A stretch of 64,000 bases of DNA. Origin: Ochotona curzoniae (Eukaryota > Chordata > Mammalia > Lagomorpha > Ochotonidae). The notes below the pieces were generated by a model. That model saw only the letters and a list, made by a program, of their open reading frames with translations. It did not search any database and was not told where the DNA came from. The stretch covers positions 29,183,001-29,247,000 of the forward strand of contig NW_024465369.1 in assembly GCF_017591425.1 (NCBI RefSeq). Direction: 5' to 3'. Below are positions 10,718 to 22,120 of this stretch, piece by piece. Made by a program: the position numbers and the translations under genes. How positions within the stretch are numbered: position 1 is the stretch's first letter; each line of letters opens with the position of its first letter.

Positions 10718-11889
10718 CAGATTGTTTTTTAAAAACCTACCAAGAATAATTTCACTGTTGCTTGCATTTTGTTCATTGACATGACTTATGAAATCTTTTC
10801 TATGCCTTGCAAATGCATTGTTCAGTGTTCTAAGTTTGAATCAGTTTTCAGGACTTTATTTTTTGTGCTTTCAATATTGTGGAATAGCTTAAGAATCTGT
10901 TTAAAGTGACATGGAATTTTTGAAGGGGTTTTCATTTTTGTTTGTTTTTAATGGCTGGCATCACTTCTGCGATATTTTCATCCTTCTCACGCAACCACTT
11001 TCTTCACTGGAGCCTACATATTTAGCCTTACAAATTCCTCTAACTGCGTATAAAGGGTCATCCCAATGACTTCAGCAATAACATGCCCATGTTCAGTTCC
11101 GTTGTTCTATAACCTTGTTGCATCTGACAGAAATTTTACCTTCACAATTATCTGTTTTCAGTAGTTTGCTGCATTTTCTTCTGACTTGATCAATTGCCAC
11201 TTTGAGTAATCCACTTTTGAAAAATGTCACTTGATGTTTATCACTGGGAGCCTGGAATGGAACACACTGTATGCTTTCTTGTCTGTGTGTGAAGTGAATA
11301 ACAAATGTGCTGTGACCACTCACTGAGGTTTGGAAAGAAGTGAAGTGATTGGTGTTTGGTCATGATAAGCATCTCTTCTCTGTGCAGTGATTTATGAACT
11401 CAGCAGCTATCAGTGAAGTTTTACTTAATGCATTCGTTTCTGCAGTAACTGGGGTAACTGAAATTTGAATTGTGTTTTAAGACTACATATATTGTCTGTG
11501 TGTATTTGTGATCAGCGTTTCATAAGATTAGTTATCTTGTTCATACATTGAAATCACATCTAAGTAATACATCCCGAGGAAGACTATTTAAACGTGTTAG
11601 CTGCTTGCTTTGATTCTTTAAGACAATGAACATACATGGACTTAACTTTTCACATACACCATTTTGCTTGAAAACAGGAATATTAAAACCACATAAGTTG
11701 AAGTTTATGACTGAATCATAAAGTCAGGAAAGATGAGTGAATTGTTATGTAAGCATTGTAATTCAGTGCACACAAGACACGTAAATGAATATCAAATAAC
11801 ATTGCAGCTTTGTATTTTATACTTTATTTTTGTGCATATAATGTATATATCTTATATATAGATGTCCACGTATTAGAAGACACATGGAA
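10718..11889. other. Unassigned 1.2 kb stretch
   Basis: It contains no CSINE. A 76-codon minus-strand frame at 11093-11323 begins 'SGHST' and is followed by residues that loosely recall the DDE region of pogo/Tigger-type transposases; the similarity is weak and only my impression. No terminal inverted repeats were found. Confidence 0.35.
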
Positions 11890-12207
11890 CTTTTCAATTC
11901 CATGATGACTAATGATCCTGAGCATGTTTTCAAGTACTGGCTGACTTTTGGCATTTCTTCTTTTAAAAAATGGCTATTTAGATTCTTTGTTAATATCTGA
12001 ACAGGATTGTATGATTTACTGTGGAATTTATGTAACTACTTACATCCTCTGAATATCAATCCTGTATCACCTCCATAGTTTGAAAATCTGTCCTCCCAAT
12101 TTTGTTGACTACCTCTTTACTGTTTCAGTTGTTTCCTTCGCTGTGAAGAAGCTTCTTAGTTTCACATAATTCCATTTAACTGTTTTTGTTTTTATTGCTT
12201 TTGTTGT
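11890..12207 (-). mobile_element. L1 3' region, old mammalian subfamily (part 1)
   Basis: The antisense text follows the ORF2-end/3' UTR order of L1MA/L1MB-like elements: 'tgatgactaatgatcctgag', 'tggctatttagattctttg', 'ttgtttccttcgctgtgaag' and 'aagcttcttagtttcac'. It is interrupted at 12208 by a CSINE and resumes at 12544. Confidence 0.8.
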
Positions 12208-12543
12208 TTTTTAAAAGATGTATTTATTTTTACTAGAAAGCCAGATATACAGAGAGGAGGAGAGACAGAGAGGAAGATCTTTCATCTGGTTAGTCACTCC
12301 CCAAGTGACCACAATAGCCAGAGCTGAGCTGATCCAAAGCCAGGAGCCTGGAGCCAGGAGCCCGTTCCAGGTCTCCCATGTGGGTGCAGGGTCCCAAGGC
12401 TTTGGGCCATCCTTGACTGCTTTCCCAGCCCACAAGCAGGGAGCTGGATGGGAAGCAGGGCAGCCAGAACATGAACTGGTGACCATATGGGATCGTGGTG
12501 CATGGAAGGTGAGGATTTTAACAGCTAGGTTATGTGCTGGGAC
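12208..12543 (-). mobile_element. CSINE nested in an L1
   Basis: Minus-strand copy with tail 'gatgtatttatttttacta', body 'gaggaagatctttcatctgg' and head 'cagctaggttatgtgctggg'. A short doubled segment ('caggagcctggagccaggag') is present. Flanking L1 sequence on both sides is collinear, so this insertion is younger than the L1. Confidence 0.94.
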
Positions 12544-12671
12544 CTCTTCTGCTCTTTTTATCCAACAGTTATTGCCTATGCCAGTGTCTTAGAATATATC
12601 CCTCTGATTTTTAAAAATAATTTCATAATTTTAGATATTACTAAATTCTTAAAACAATTCATTCTAGTGGC
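12544..12671 (-). mobile_element. L1 3' region, continuation (part 2)
   Basis: 'attgcctatgccagtgtctt' and 'agaatatatccctctga' match the L1 stretch that normally follows 'atttgtctatttttgctttt' in antisense, which is what ends at 12207. The two parts therefore belong to one element split by the CSINE. Confidence 0.7.
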
Positions 12672-12935
12672 TTTGAATATATTTTATTTATTCATTGAGC
12701 AAGAGAGAGAGGAAGGGCAAGTAATTAATCTTTCATCTGATAGTTTGTTTCTCAAATGACTGCAACAGCAGGGGCTGTACTGAATTGAAACATGAAACCT
12801 GAAACTCCATGGAGTCTTCAATACAAGTGGCAAGGACACAAGCACTGCTTTCCCAGGAATAAAAGAGGGAGCTGGGTCAGATGTGAACCTGGTAGGACTG
12901 GAACTGGTACTCATTTGAGAAGCTAGCAATCCTTG
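12672..12935 (-). mobile_element. CSINE, old
   Basis: Diverged minus-strand copy: 'attttatttattcattgagc' tail, 'aatctttcatctgatagttt', 'gctttcccagg', 'gggagctgggtcagatgtg' and 'ggaactggtactcatttgag'. The head is truncated. Confidence 0.75.
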
Positions 12936-13120
12936 TATCAGAGAGAACATATGCTATTTGTCCTTTGGGGACTGGCTTATTTTACTGAGCATAATGGTTT
13001 CCATGGGATCATTATATTTTTGTTGCAAATGGTAGACTTCCATTCTTTTGAATTGGCTGAGTGCTATTCCATGGAATAGACGTACCACTGTTTGTATATC
13101 CATTCTTTATCTAGGCAGCA
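12936..13120 (-). mobile_element. L1 3' UTR fragment (separate L1 segment)
   Basis: 'agagaacatatgctatttgt', 'gggactggcttattttactg', 'agcataatggtttcca' and 'gctattccatggaatag' are the classic antisense L1 3' UTR text. In an intact element this part lies upstream, in plus-strand order, of the text found at 11890-12671, so it belongs to another insertion or a rearrangement. Confidence 0.82.
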
Positions 13121-13163
13121 GCATAATGTGCTGAGACACCACACTCTGACCCCTGTCACACTA
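13121..13163 (-). mobile_element. CSINE head remnant
   Basis: 'aatgtgctgagacaccacac' with 'tctgacccct' resembles the antisense head of an old C-repeat ('gctgtgccaccacactggcccc'). Short, so tentative. Confidence 0.4.
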
Positions 13164-13219
13164 TTACATGCTATAGATTACCTTTCCTTGTTTCTACATG
13201 TAATACAGACATTGCTATC

Positions 13220-15860
13220 ATTTATAAAAGGTGTTATGTAGTAATGAATTCTTTCCATTTTTGATGTTTTCAAAATTCCTTATTTCAGCTTTATTTGTGA
13301 CAGAGCTTTACTGAATAAAGTATTGTAGGTTGACTGTATTTTTCTTCCACATCTTAAACTGTGTCTCTCCATTAACTCCTGACCTGAAAGGTTCTGTTGA
13401 GAAATGTGCCATCAATCTAAGAAGAATTCCTTTAAAAGTGACTTGATGCTTTTTCTCTTGTAAATTATAGAACACTCTGTATTGCAATTTTGAATATAAC
13501 ATGCCCTGGTAAGGTTCTTTTCTGATTATTTTTATTTGGGGTCTTGTAAGCTTCCTATGTTTGGATGTCCAAATCTTCCTCCAACTGGGGAGGTTTTATG
13601 GTGCTTTATTGTCTGTATTTCTTGAACTTTCTTTTTTGTCTTACTACTTTAGGAATTCCAAAAGTTTGAATGTTATTTCATTTGCTGGTATTGCAGTCAT
13701 CCCAAATGTTGTTTTTATTCTTGCTGATATTGGTTTCCATCTCCCACTCCCTTTTTTCTCTCTTCCTCTTCTCTCTCATTTTCATTTTCCCCCTCCCTCT
13801 TCTCCATTTCTTTCTCTCTACATCTTCCTCTTCCTACTTCTTTCATTTCAGATTGTTTAAAGATCAGTCTTTCTTCTGATTTAGTTTATTGTGAGTGCTT
13901 TTTTCTGTATTTTTGACTTCCAGAGTTCCTCATTTGCAATAAATCTCTTTTGTTGTGAAGATTCTCTAATGAAATTTTCATTTATATTATGCACCGACTT
14001 TCTGATTTACTTGTTTATTAGTATACTCTTATTTTGCTCTATGAAACCTTACAGTCATTAATTTGAATTCATTTTCAGGCATTCTATCAGTATTTCTTTC
14101 TCCATAGTTTGATACAAACGCATTATTGTGTTCATTTAGGAGCATGATATAGCTTTCCTTAATTGGTTTCAGCGGAATTCTATAATTTAGTCCCCCTATT
14201 CCTGTATTTACTGTAATTGATGGGATTGGTAGGGATATGTTCTGGGATTTTCTGGAAGCTCAGTTTAGTCATTGGAACCCCTGACTTGAGGTGTGCAGCT
14301 ATTTCCTGAGGGAGGTGTTGGATTCAGGAGTTTTTCATGTGCTTGGAGCAGTCCTTTCTCGTGCTGTGTATGGGCTTGCCACACACACTTACAGCCAATA
14401 CTCTAGTCAGGAGCCGTGGTTCTGAGTTCTGAGCACTGTTACTAGGAGCAGCATGGTCTCACAAACTTCCAGCTCTCTAAAATCTAGGACAAATGCTAAT
14501 GCCTGGCATGGGAATGGAGTCCCAGAGATGCTGTGTGAAGAGTGGCTAGATCTGGAGAGTAACTTTAGCTCTGAAACATCAGCCCTACACTCTCTGTGGG
14601 CTGCTTGCTCGAACAAGTGGGGTGCAGGAAACCCAGGTCAGAACCACAAGCAAGCAGCATTGCATTTGCCTTGAAAAGACATAAAATTCTTGCAGGTTAC
14701 ATGGATGGGATACAGCTGCAAGCCTTATGCTAGGCCTGGCTACAGTACAGAAACTCCACATTCTCCAGCAAGCAAGCGATGTACTGTGTTCAAATATGAC
14801 ATGGAAAGCCCAGAAAACACAGAGTATTGGACTATAAAGTGAAACCTTCTGTCTATAGAAGGGACAAGGCTCCAGAGTGATTGCTGTCAGTGGGAGGGAC
14901 TGGAAATAAATGATGCAGAGCTTAGTCTGCAGGTCCTTCTCTGTGCTATTGTGTGTGACGATTAGACTGGTTTTCTGTTTAGATTGAGTCCCTGGTGCTG
15001 AACATAGTCACCTTTTCAGAATGTATACTATTGAAACAAGGTCATAGTCCCTGTTGTGTGCTTAGACCCTCCTTTAAGAGCTGTCTCTTAGTGCAAGAAG
15101 TTATGAGTCAGAATAGGCAGATATGGTTATAATAACATCAACAAGCAATCAATATGTGCAGTTTCTAGAAGCAACTATCAGTATTCCAAGTGGTCAAGGG
15201 AAGGAGTCAGTGAAGACCACCTCCAAATATAAGGGACAAAATCCCATAATTTTAGGATCCTCTGAACTACATATCCCAGCTATCTTACTTTCACCCCCCT
15301 CTGAGGTGTAAACTTCTGTGGATTCTGGAATCACACTTACTTTGTTGTACCCAGTTGAATATGTGGGTCTCGGTCTTCCTTTTTAGGATGCAGCAATTTT
15401 GCTTGGACTCCTGGGAGGTAAATAGAAAAAGGCTTATCTGCCAGCACATGGTGGCTGCTAACAGTGGTTCCTTTCTGAAGTTGGAACAACACATCCCATG
15501 CTCTGAGGGTTGAGGGTGGGACAGTGTAACCTGTTTCTCTGAAGCAAAGTTGTCATGGATTTTCCTGGGTACCTTCTTTATTGAGGCCTGGTCTGCGGTG
15601 TCTGAATTCCTCTCTAGCAAGATTGTCCACAGAAGGTATGCTTGCAGTTAGGCTTCAGTGAGTCTTTTCTGCACATCGTTTCCTGCAGAACATGATCTTC
15701 TCCTGGATGTGGGCAGGGATTCAGTCCACTCTGCTATACTCAAGTTGTTTCCTCAGATGCCCACCTTCACATTTTATTTCATTTGTGTCTTTTCCAGGGA
15801 GGAAGCATAGGTAAATACCTAAATTTTCTGTTCACTCATCTTGAATCTCACATATGAATC
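13220..15860 (-). mobile_element. Old L1 5' region (long 5' UTR type)
   Basis: The antisense text 'tttatttgtgacagagcttt', 'gttctgttgagaaatgtgcc', 'tttaaaagtgacttgatgct' and 'tttatttggggtcttgtaag' follows the order of old mammalian-wide L1 5' regions. GC rises from about 14230 ('gtgctgtgtatgggcttgcc', 'ctctctgtgggctgcttgct'). The far end, 'ttcactcatcttgaatctc' near 15833-15851, reads on the minus strand as 'gagattcaagatgagtgaa', a plausible L1 start. Confidence is good for 13220-13700 and lower for the rest. Open frames within it are short and unrelated to ORF1 or ORF2. Confidence 0.6.
13740..13852. repeat. CT-rich low-complexity tract
   Basis: Almost pure pyrimidines on the plus strand, with many 'ctctt' and 'tttcc' units, inside the old L1 segment. 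The open frames across it are leucine/serine/phenylalanine-rich artefacts of this composition. Confidence 0.9.
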
Positions 15861-16177
15861 CAAAATTCAGAGTTCCTAGGTTCCTCATCACACTACAAAA
15901 GTCTGTTATTGCAGTGTATGTGTATTCTCACATGTTGGCTCATAGCTTCAAGATGGGTGCACAGTGGTACACCAGGGTGTAAGCAGGAGGAAGAAGAAAG
16001 ATCAAATGCAGAGTAACTACTCAGAAATGCTGTTTCTTTTGAAAATAGCTTCTTTGGAAGGTACCCTTGTTGGTTTCTACTTACATCTCAAACTCAGGGA
16101 TGTGTCATATGACCAACTCTGGGTTTACAGCAATGTAACAAATGTGTATTTATTTGGAATTTAATTGTACCAAGACT

Positions 16178-16566
16178 AGTATTTTGACATCATGAGTTAA
16201 CTCTTTTTCACATCAGAGTGCATGTCTGAGTCCTGGTTGTTCCATGTCAGTTCTAATTCCTTGCTAATATTAATGAGAAAGCAGATCATTCCCCAGGTAC
16301 TTGGGCTCTCCCACTGATTTGAAGAACTAGATGGAGTTTTTGGCTCCTGGTTCAGCAGCCTGGAACAGCCCTTATTATAGTAGCTATTTGGAGAGTGAAT
16401 CAATAGGTATAAAAATCTCATTCTCTTTTCTCTCTCTCAACCTTTCTTCCTCCCTACCTCCATCCCTCGCTTCCTGTGTCTCTCTTGCTTTATTTTTCCT
16501 TCCCTCTACCTCTGTCTCTCTCTGTCATTCTCGCATTGTACCTGTCAAATAAGTAAATATAATTTT
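16178..16566 (+). mobile_element. CSINE, old, plus strand, with expanded CT tract
   Basis: Sense copy: 'cacatcagagtgcatgtctg' near the head, 'aggtacttgggctctcccac', 'tggctcctggttcagcagcc', 'ggagagtgaatcaataggta', then a long CT-rich stretch (about 16421-16535) and tail 'caaataagtaaatataattt'. This is the rabbit-like older class. The CT tract has grown beyond the usual length. Confidence 0.85.
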
Positions 16567-16905
16567 TCATATGAACCTAGTAATAACGTTGGTCTTTAGA
16601 AATTAAAATTCTGTTATTTAAGAAAGAGATCAAAATGGATTTTAAATATGTAACTAGTATAAATCCCATATTCTATTTCAGTTTCCCTTCATTGTATCTT
16701 ACCATTTTGCACATTACCACATCTTTCAAATCATTGTATGGTAACACAATATAGCAGTTCATCAAATGCAATTTCATTAATAATATACATTTATATTGTA
16801 TTTTCCATATTCATTCTCACTTATCTGTTGTTTTTGTTTTGAAAATCATTTGAATTATTGTGAAAGAATGTTAATATTTGTATGATGTGCTTAAAAATAT
16901 CCATT

Positions 16906-17225
16906 GGGGAGTGGGTGTTTGGTCCACTGGTGGTTAGGATGCCTGTGTCCCTCATTAGATACCTGGGTTAGGGTCTTCCAGATTCCATCTTCTTGTTAAT
17001 GAACACCTTGGGAGGCAGCAGATGATGGTGACTCAAAAGTTGGATCCATGGCATGCATATGGGAGACCTGAACTGAGTGTGCAGGCTCCCAGCAGTGGCT
17101 TGACTCAGATGGGACTTCTCCATTGTTCCCTTTCCCTCATTCCCAGCGCCTGGCTGTTTGGCTCCCACTTCCTCTCTGAGTCACCCACACCTCATCTTTT
17201 TCTGTCTGTCCAAAAAGGGAATGAT
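16906..17225 (+). mobile_element. CSINE, old, plus strand
   Basis: Head 'gtccactggtggttaggatg' and 'cctgtgtccctcattagata', then 'ccttgggaggcagcagatga', 'atgggagacctgaactgagt' and 'tttctgtctgtcc'. These match the older C-repeat class shared by lagomorphs. The tail is decayed. Confidence 0.85.
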
Positions 17226-20133
17226 GGTATAAAAAATTACCCATTTGGAAATGCCATTCTTTATATAAAAATTATGCAAAAATGTAAGAAGATAATTTTC
17301 TTGCATTAGCATTTAAATTTTTGGAAAATATTTTTTTTTTATTTTTATTTGATAAACTTGGGTAGCTTCATTTTATATTATTTTCCAGTTAAAATGCATT
17401 AAATTACATTTATGATTCAATAAATGGACTAGCCTAAGGCTTTAACATTAGTAATAATTTTTGTTTCTATAAATTCACTGAGTATGACATAAAATATATT
17501 TCTTTACATGCAATTTTAGTTATACACTGTTTCCCAGGATCAGGCTTGCTGTGACTCCCTAAATGCAAGTAAATTCTTGCAACTTAAGCTCAGTAGACAA
17601 AATTGTGGTGTGTTCCCACATGGCAGAAACATTAGCATACAGACTATCAAGAGAGATTTGATATAAATAAGCTGTGCATGCACATAATCCTATTTGACTG
17701 TTTTAAGGTTTCTTTATGCGTAGTTTTTTTCCTTAGATGATTTGAACATTAGTCATTGACCTTGTAATTGAATCTCACATAAGATATGGCTGTACTATGA
17801 AATGTTATGCATAGTCTGCAGCTGATTTCATTTTTAAACTATTAGAAATCGTCTGTGATATCTTGTATGCTTCTCTCCATGTGACTGATAGCTACTGTCT
17901 GAGTGCTAATGCTAGTTGAGTATGATGTAAAATGCATGACGAATGGAAATCTTGAGAATCCACTGTAATTGGTCATCTTGGAATCTCAGATTCTTATATG
18001 AGCCCTTGAAACATGACAGATTTTGCTGTGTCTTTCTTTTAAAATGGAGATGAATTTCAGTTTGCCTGTGAGTATTGCCAAGGAATGCAATAGCAGATAA
18101 GACCAGCTGACTGTAGGCAAGGAGCCAAATGAATTTCAGAGTTCTGAGACATGGTTATTAGAATGATTCAGAAATTGTACAAATTGGATATGTGTCTAAT
18201 ATCAACTAAGTTGTTTATGTTTCAGAAGGAGAGTGGGTAGACCTATCAGAGAAGAGGAAGGCAGGTTTTAATATACTTTGTATATAGACTTTTCATGTAA
18301 GGCATTGGAAATTCCAGCGCTTATAAGCCAATTAGACTGATGTTTTGCAGTAAGTATTTCTCATTTGTAAATGGTGGTTAACAGCTGAATTCCAGAGCCA
18401 TAACTCATGCTTCCCAGTTTTGGCCCTAGGGCTTCAGTTTGTAATGCTGGGTGAGTTACTCAACTCTCTTGTACTTTTCTTTCTCTCTGTGCCACCAAAA
18501 GGAAAAATATTAACACTAATAATAATAATAATACCCTTGTAGGGTTCTGAGGACCAAGTGATAATGGATATGAATGTTTTTCAACAGTGCAAGGGAGTTA
18601 AAAGGAAATTTTCTTAGAATTCTTATTTCTATTAATTTTTATTTTGTCAGTGGTGAACAGTTTTTTTTTTTTTGCCATGTCATTTTCTTTCAACATTTAT
18701 CTGATTGTCCTGTCATCTTATCCTTTAAGTGGTTTGCTCCATGAATTGATAATTGGCCTTTTATGCACCACCCTATGCTCATGGAATTTCAAAGACAAAG
18801 GAATGTTAGAGGCCATGTATTATAACCTCTTCTTTGTCAGGAAGGCTCCAGCAAAGGCTCCATGTTCTGTGATGCGTTAGCAGAAACATCCTTGCTTTCC
18901 TCAACCTCTCAAAGCGAAAACATTTCTGAAAGAAAGCAGGAGTCTGTGGTGATTGTCATCGCTCTGGACTGAAGAGAATGTGTTTTTAAATCTATTTTTG
19001 TTCGGGTTGTACCCCTGCTCCTTCTTTGTATATCCCATACATATATCAAAGGCATTTAAAAGCAAGAAAGTGCAAATGTCCCTTTTGTAAAAAATAAATC
19101 TAAGCCATTTCCCTGATCAAACCCTGAAAAATTCGCCCCCCACCCCACCGAGAGGACCAGATAAAGTAAGGATTATGAGACCTTTTGTGGAAGAGTGCAA
19201 TCACTCATTTTTGTGCATTTAGAACGCACAGCTTTACTATGCAGTTCTGCAGATACAAGCCAGGAGCAGTCGTGTGATTAGATTTTAATCCCATTAACTC
19301 TAGTTGCTTCTCAGAAGCTGTGTACTTACAGTATCTGTCTGATTTTAGAAATCCAAGAAAAAGAGAAGGTGATTAAATGTTTCCTTCATTCTTGGATGTG
19401 AAGCCAAAAACAAAGTAAACCATATATATGCAGTCAGGTATAGTGAATTTCTGGCAGACTTTAACACAGATTATTTAAAATGATTACATATAATCTAGAT
19501 ATAAAAATCTTCCTAAGGCTTTGAAATTTGGGGGGGGAGTACATATTTCCCTCATATTCCTTCTTTGAAGTTGGATTTTGATAATCGTGTTGCATGCTCC
19601 AATGTTTTGGCTACAGATTATTGCATTCAGAGAATGATTCATGAAGGGTACGTATCTTTTTCTGAGGACAATTCCAGCGACTGTGTTTGTGATTCTGAAC
19701 AAGGCCTATTAAATAGAAAGCTGATTTAGTGAAACTGATAAACAAACAAAACCACATTAAAGGAGTGGAAATTAATTGTAGATGAGGTTTAGGAAAATAG
19801 AAAAGCATAACTGACTAAATTTAAAATAATTTTAAATCACAGTTATGATAGTGTTTCATTTATGTATTATCCTACCAGATTCATGTTACATTGGTTGTAA
19901 TATGAGAACATGTCTTCACAGCTAGACTTTCTGGTTTTTTTAATGATGTTATTAAGAAAACCTCCACTTTGTTTTGCAGATTCTCTATTTATCGTGACTA
20001 CACTAAGAAATAAGGGTGTTGCTTTTTATTTAGATCACAACCTTGGAGAATTAAGCACATGGAGGAGAGGGACAATGTTAAACAGTGTAAAAAAAGAAAC
20101 AAAGCATGGGTAGAAAACAAAATGCCACCAAAA
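17226..20133. other. 2.9 kb of mostly unique sequence free of recent SINEs
   Basis: Only a MIR (18380-18600) and simple runs are recognisable. Composition is more balanced around 18700-19400, with several non-AT-rich passages. No exon or long open frame is supported; frames at 18644-18880 and 19484-19702 are unremarkable. Confidence 0.5.
18380..18600 (+). mobile_element. MIR
   Basis: The order 'gggtgagttactcaactctc', 'tttctctctgtgcc', 'aataataataataccctt' and 'gtagggttctgaggaccaag' matches the MIR consensus from 'gggcaagttacttaacctct' through 'tagggttgttgtgaggatta'. An (AAT)n run at 18517-18533 has expanded inside it. Confidence 0.78.
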
Positions 20134-20420
20134 TGGGGACATGTGATATAGCAGTGTAAGCTACCACTGGAAGAAGCCAACATCACGGTTAGAGTGTCTG
20201 AGGCCTGGTGCTTCCGCTTTGGATTTGGAAGGCAGCATATGTTGGCCCAAGTATTTGAGACATTGCCACCCTGAATGACTTGGATGAAATTCTGTGTTCC
20301 TGGCTTCTGTCTGGTTCAGCCCTGAACATTTGAGGAGTGAATCAAAAGATTAAAAAATCCTTCTCTGTCTCTCTTTCTTTTTCTGTCCCATTCCTATTCC
20401 TTTTATAGATATTTTTTAAA
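20134..20420 (+). mobile_element. CSINE, old, plus strand
   Basis: Sense copy: 'gatatagcagtgtaagctac', 'cacggttagagtgtctgagg', 'tttggaaggcagcatatgtt', 'ttcctggcttctgtctggtt' and 'gaggagtgaatcaaaagatt', with a CT-rich segment before the tail. Heavily substituted. Confidence 0.82.
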
Positions 20421-21778
20421 AAGGAAATATAATCAATAAGATCCAAAGAGCATGAAACAGTCATCTTGAACCATACTGTTTTAGTCTCCTGCTTTGTTTA
20501 CTGTATGACTGGATATTTTTACAACTGCAAAGATACTTGAAAATAATATGTTTACTTTCATTTTCAATCTGCACATCACTCTTCAAAGACTACTTTTATG
20601 AGTGTTTCATTTGAAATGTTTTATGAATCCCAGATTTTAAAGCAATATTGATGTACAGGATGGAATTTGTGTGAGATTAGAGTGTCCTTTCATATCTTGT
20701 TTGTACCTTTTATATCAGTACCCTTTATCTCAGTGGAAGTAGACATAAGAATCATTAACATCTGCAAAATACTTGACAATGAAAACCAAGTCAGGAGCTT
20801 TTATAAGAACTTTATTAGAGAGACTAGAATTGAGTTTATTCCAAGCCTTCTACTTTGAAGCACTTATCAGCCCATTGTAATCATTCTGACCTTTAACTTG
20901 TCCAGAAGCATATTAAACTGGTTTGCAGGACACTAACTTGTGCCCTCAGAGGCACATTATTGCCATTAGAGTGTTCAGTTTAAGAACCATCATTGCATCA
21001 GATTGCTGTACTTGCTTAATTACCATAACATGAATATAAAGAGTACTATTAATGTAAAGTGCCACTGCTTAGTCCCCTTTTCTGGGCTTTACATTTGCTG
21101 GCAAATTTGCAGCTAGGAGGACATTTTTGTGGAGAGCAAAGTTAACCCTTGCTTCTGGGTGAAGGGAGCAAAGCCATTAGTAATGATGATTGAGTTCTTT
21201 GTACTAATTGTTTTCAGAGATTGTTTCTTCCCTTAGATAGAAAGTGACCTGTCAAGTATCCAAAGGGCCAGAAAGCATTTAAGCTTCATCTACATTCAAC
21301 AGAATTCCATCAAATCAGATCTGCAGTATATTCCTTGCAACTTCACAATTGATATGCAGTAATTTGAGGGCCATAAGATTGATTTAAATTTTCTTCAACA
21401 TACTGAGCTTGTGTCATTAGGTAACTTTTGAAAAATCAAGTAAGAGTACCTTCAAGCTTGATATCTGAATTCAGATAGCTAATATATGTAATTATATATT
21501 TTGGATTCTATTTAGAAAACAATAACTGTTTTATTTGGCTTTTTAATTAGAGTAGGTTTAAAAGGACTTGAAGATAGAGTTGATATGATAATTATATAAA
21601 TTAAAAATCAATGTTAGATTCACATTCTAATGACTTACTCATATAGTGCTATAAGTTCAATCATTGTATTTTATATTGTAATTTTATCTACAGTGCTGAT
21701 TCTAAATATATAGGAAGAATTATTTGGAAATCAAGTTTTACTTAAATACATATTTAAGATCCTATTGTTAGTATTTTT
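20421..21778. other. Repeat-free stretch with a candidate regulatory block
   Basis: No lineage-specific repeat over about 1.35 kb. The portion 20820-21440 is less AT-biased than its surroundings and holds several homeodomain-like and SOX-like words (TTAATTACC at 21016-21024, TAATTG at 21205-21210, ATTGTT at 21207-21212). This is suggestive only; conservation was not tested. Confidence 0.35.
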
Positions 21779-22103
21779 AAAAAATATTTATTTATTTTTA
21801 TTGGAAAGTCAGATATACAGAGAGGAGGAGAGACAGAGAAAATGGTCTTCCATCTGTTAATTCACTCCCCAAGCAGCTGCAGCTGCCAGAACTGAGCCAG
21901 TCCGAAGCCAGGCGGCCAGAGCCTCTTCCGGGTTTCCTATGCGGGTGCAGGGTCCCAAGGCTTTGGGTCATCCTCGACTGCTTTCCCAGGCCACAAGCAG
22001 GAAGCTGGATGAGAAGCAGGGACACTGAGGTTAGAACCAGTACCCAAATGGGATACCGGCATGTTCAAGCCAAGGACTAGCCGTTAGACTACCATGAGGG
22101 ACC
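21779..22103 (-). mobile_element. CSINE with 17-bp target-site duplication
   Basis: Minus-strand copy with tail 'aatatttatttatttttatt' and head 'ccgttagactaccatgaggg'. Flanks: 'cctattgttagtatttt' at 21761-21777 and 'cctattgctagtatttt' at 22104-22120, one mismatch. The body is moderately diverged ('gagaagcagggacactgagg'). Confidence 0.95.
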
Positions 22104-22120
22104 CCTATTGCTAGTATTTT

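Noticed and set aside
13561..13879. Leucine-rich small membrane proteins
   Set aside because: Both frames are read from a CT-rich tract inside an old L1 segment.
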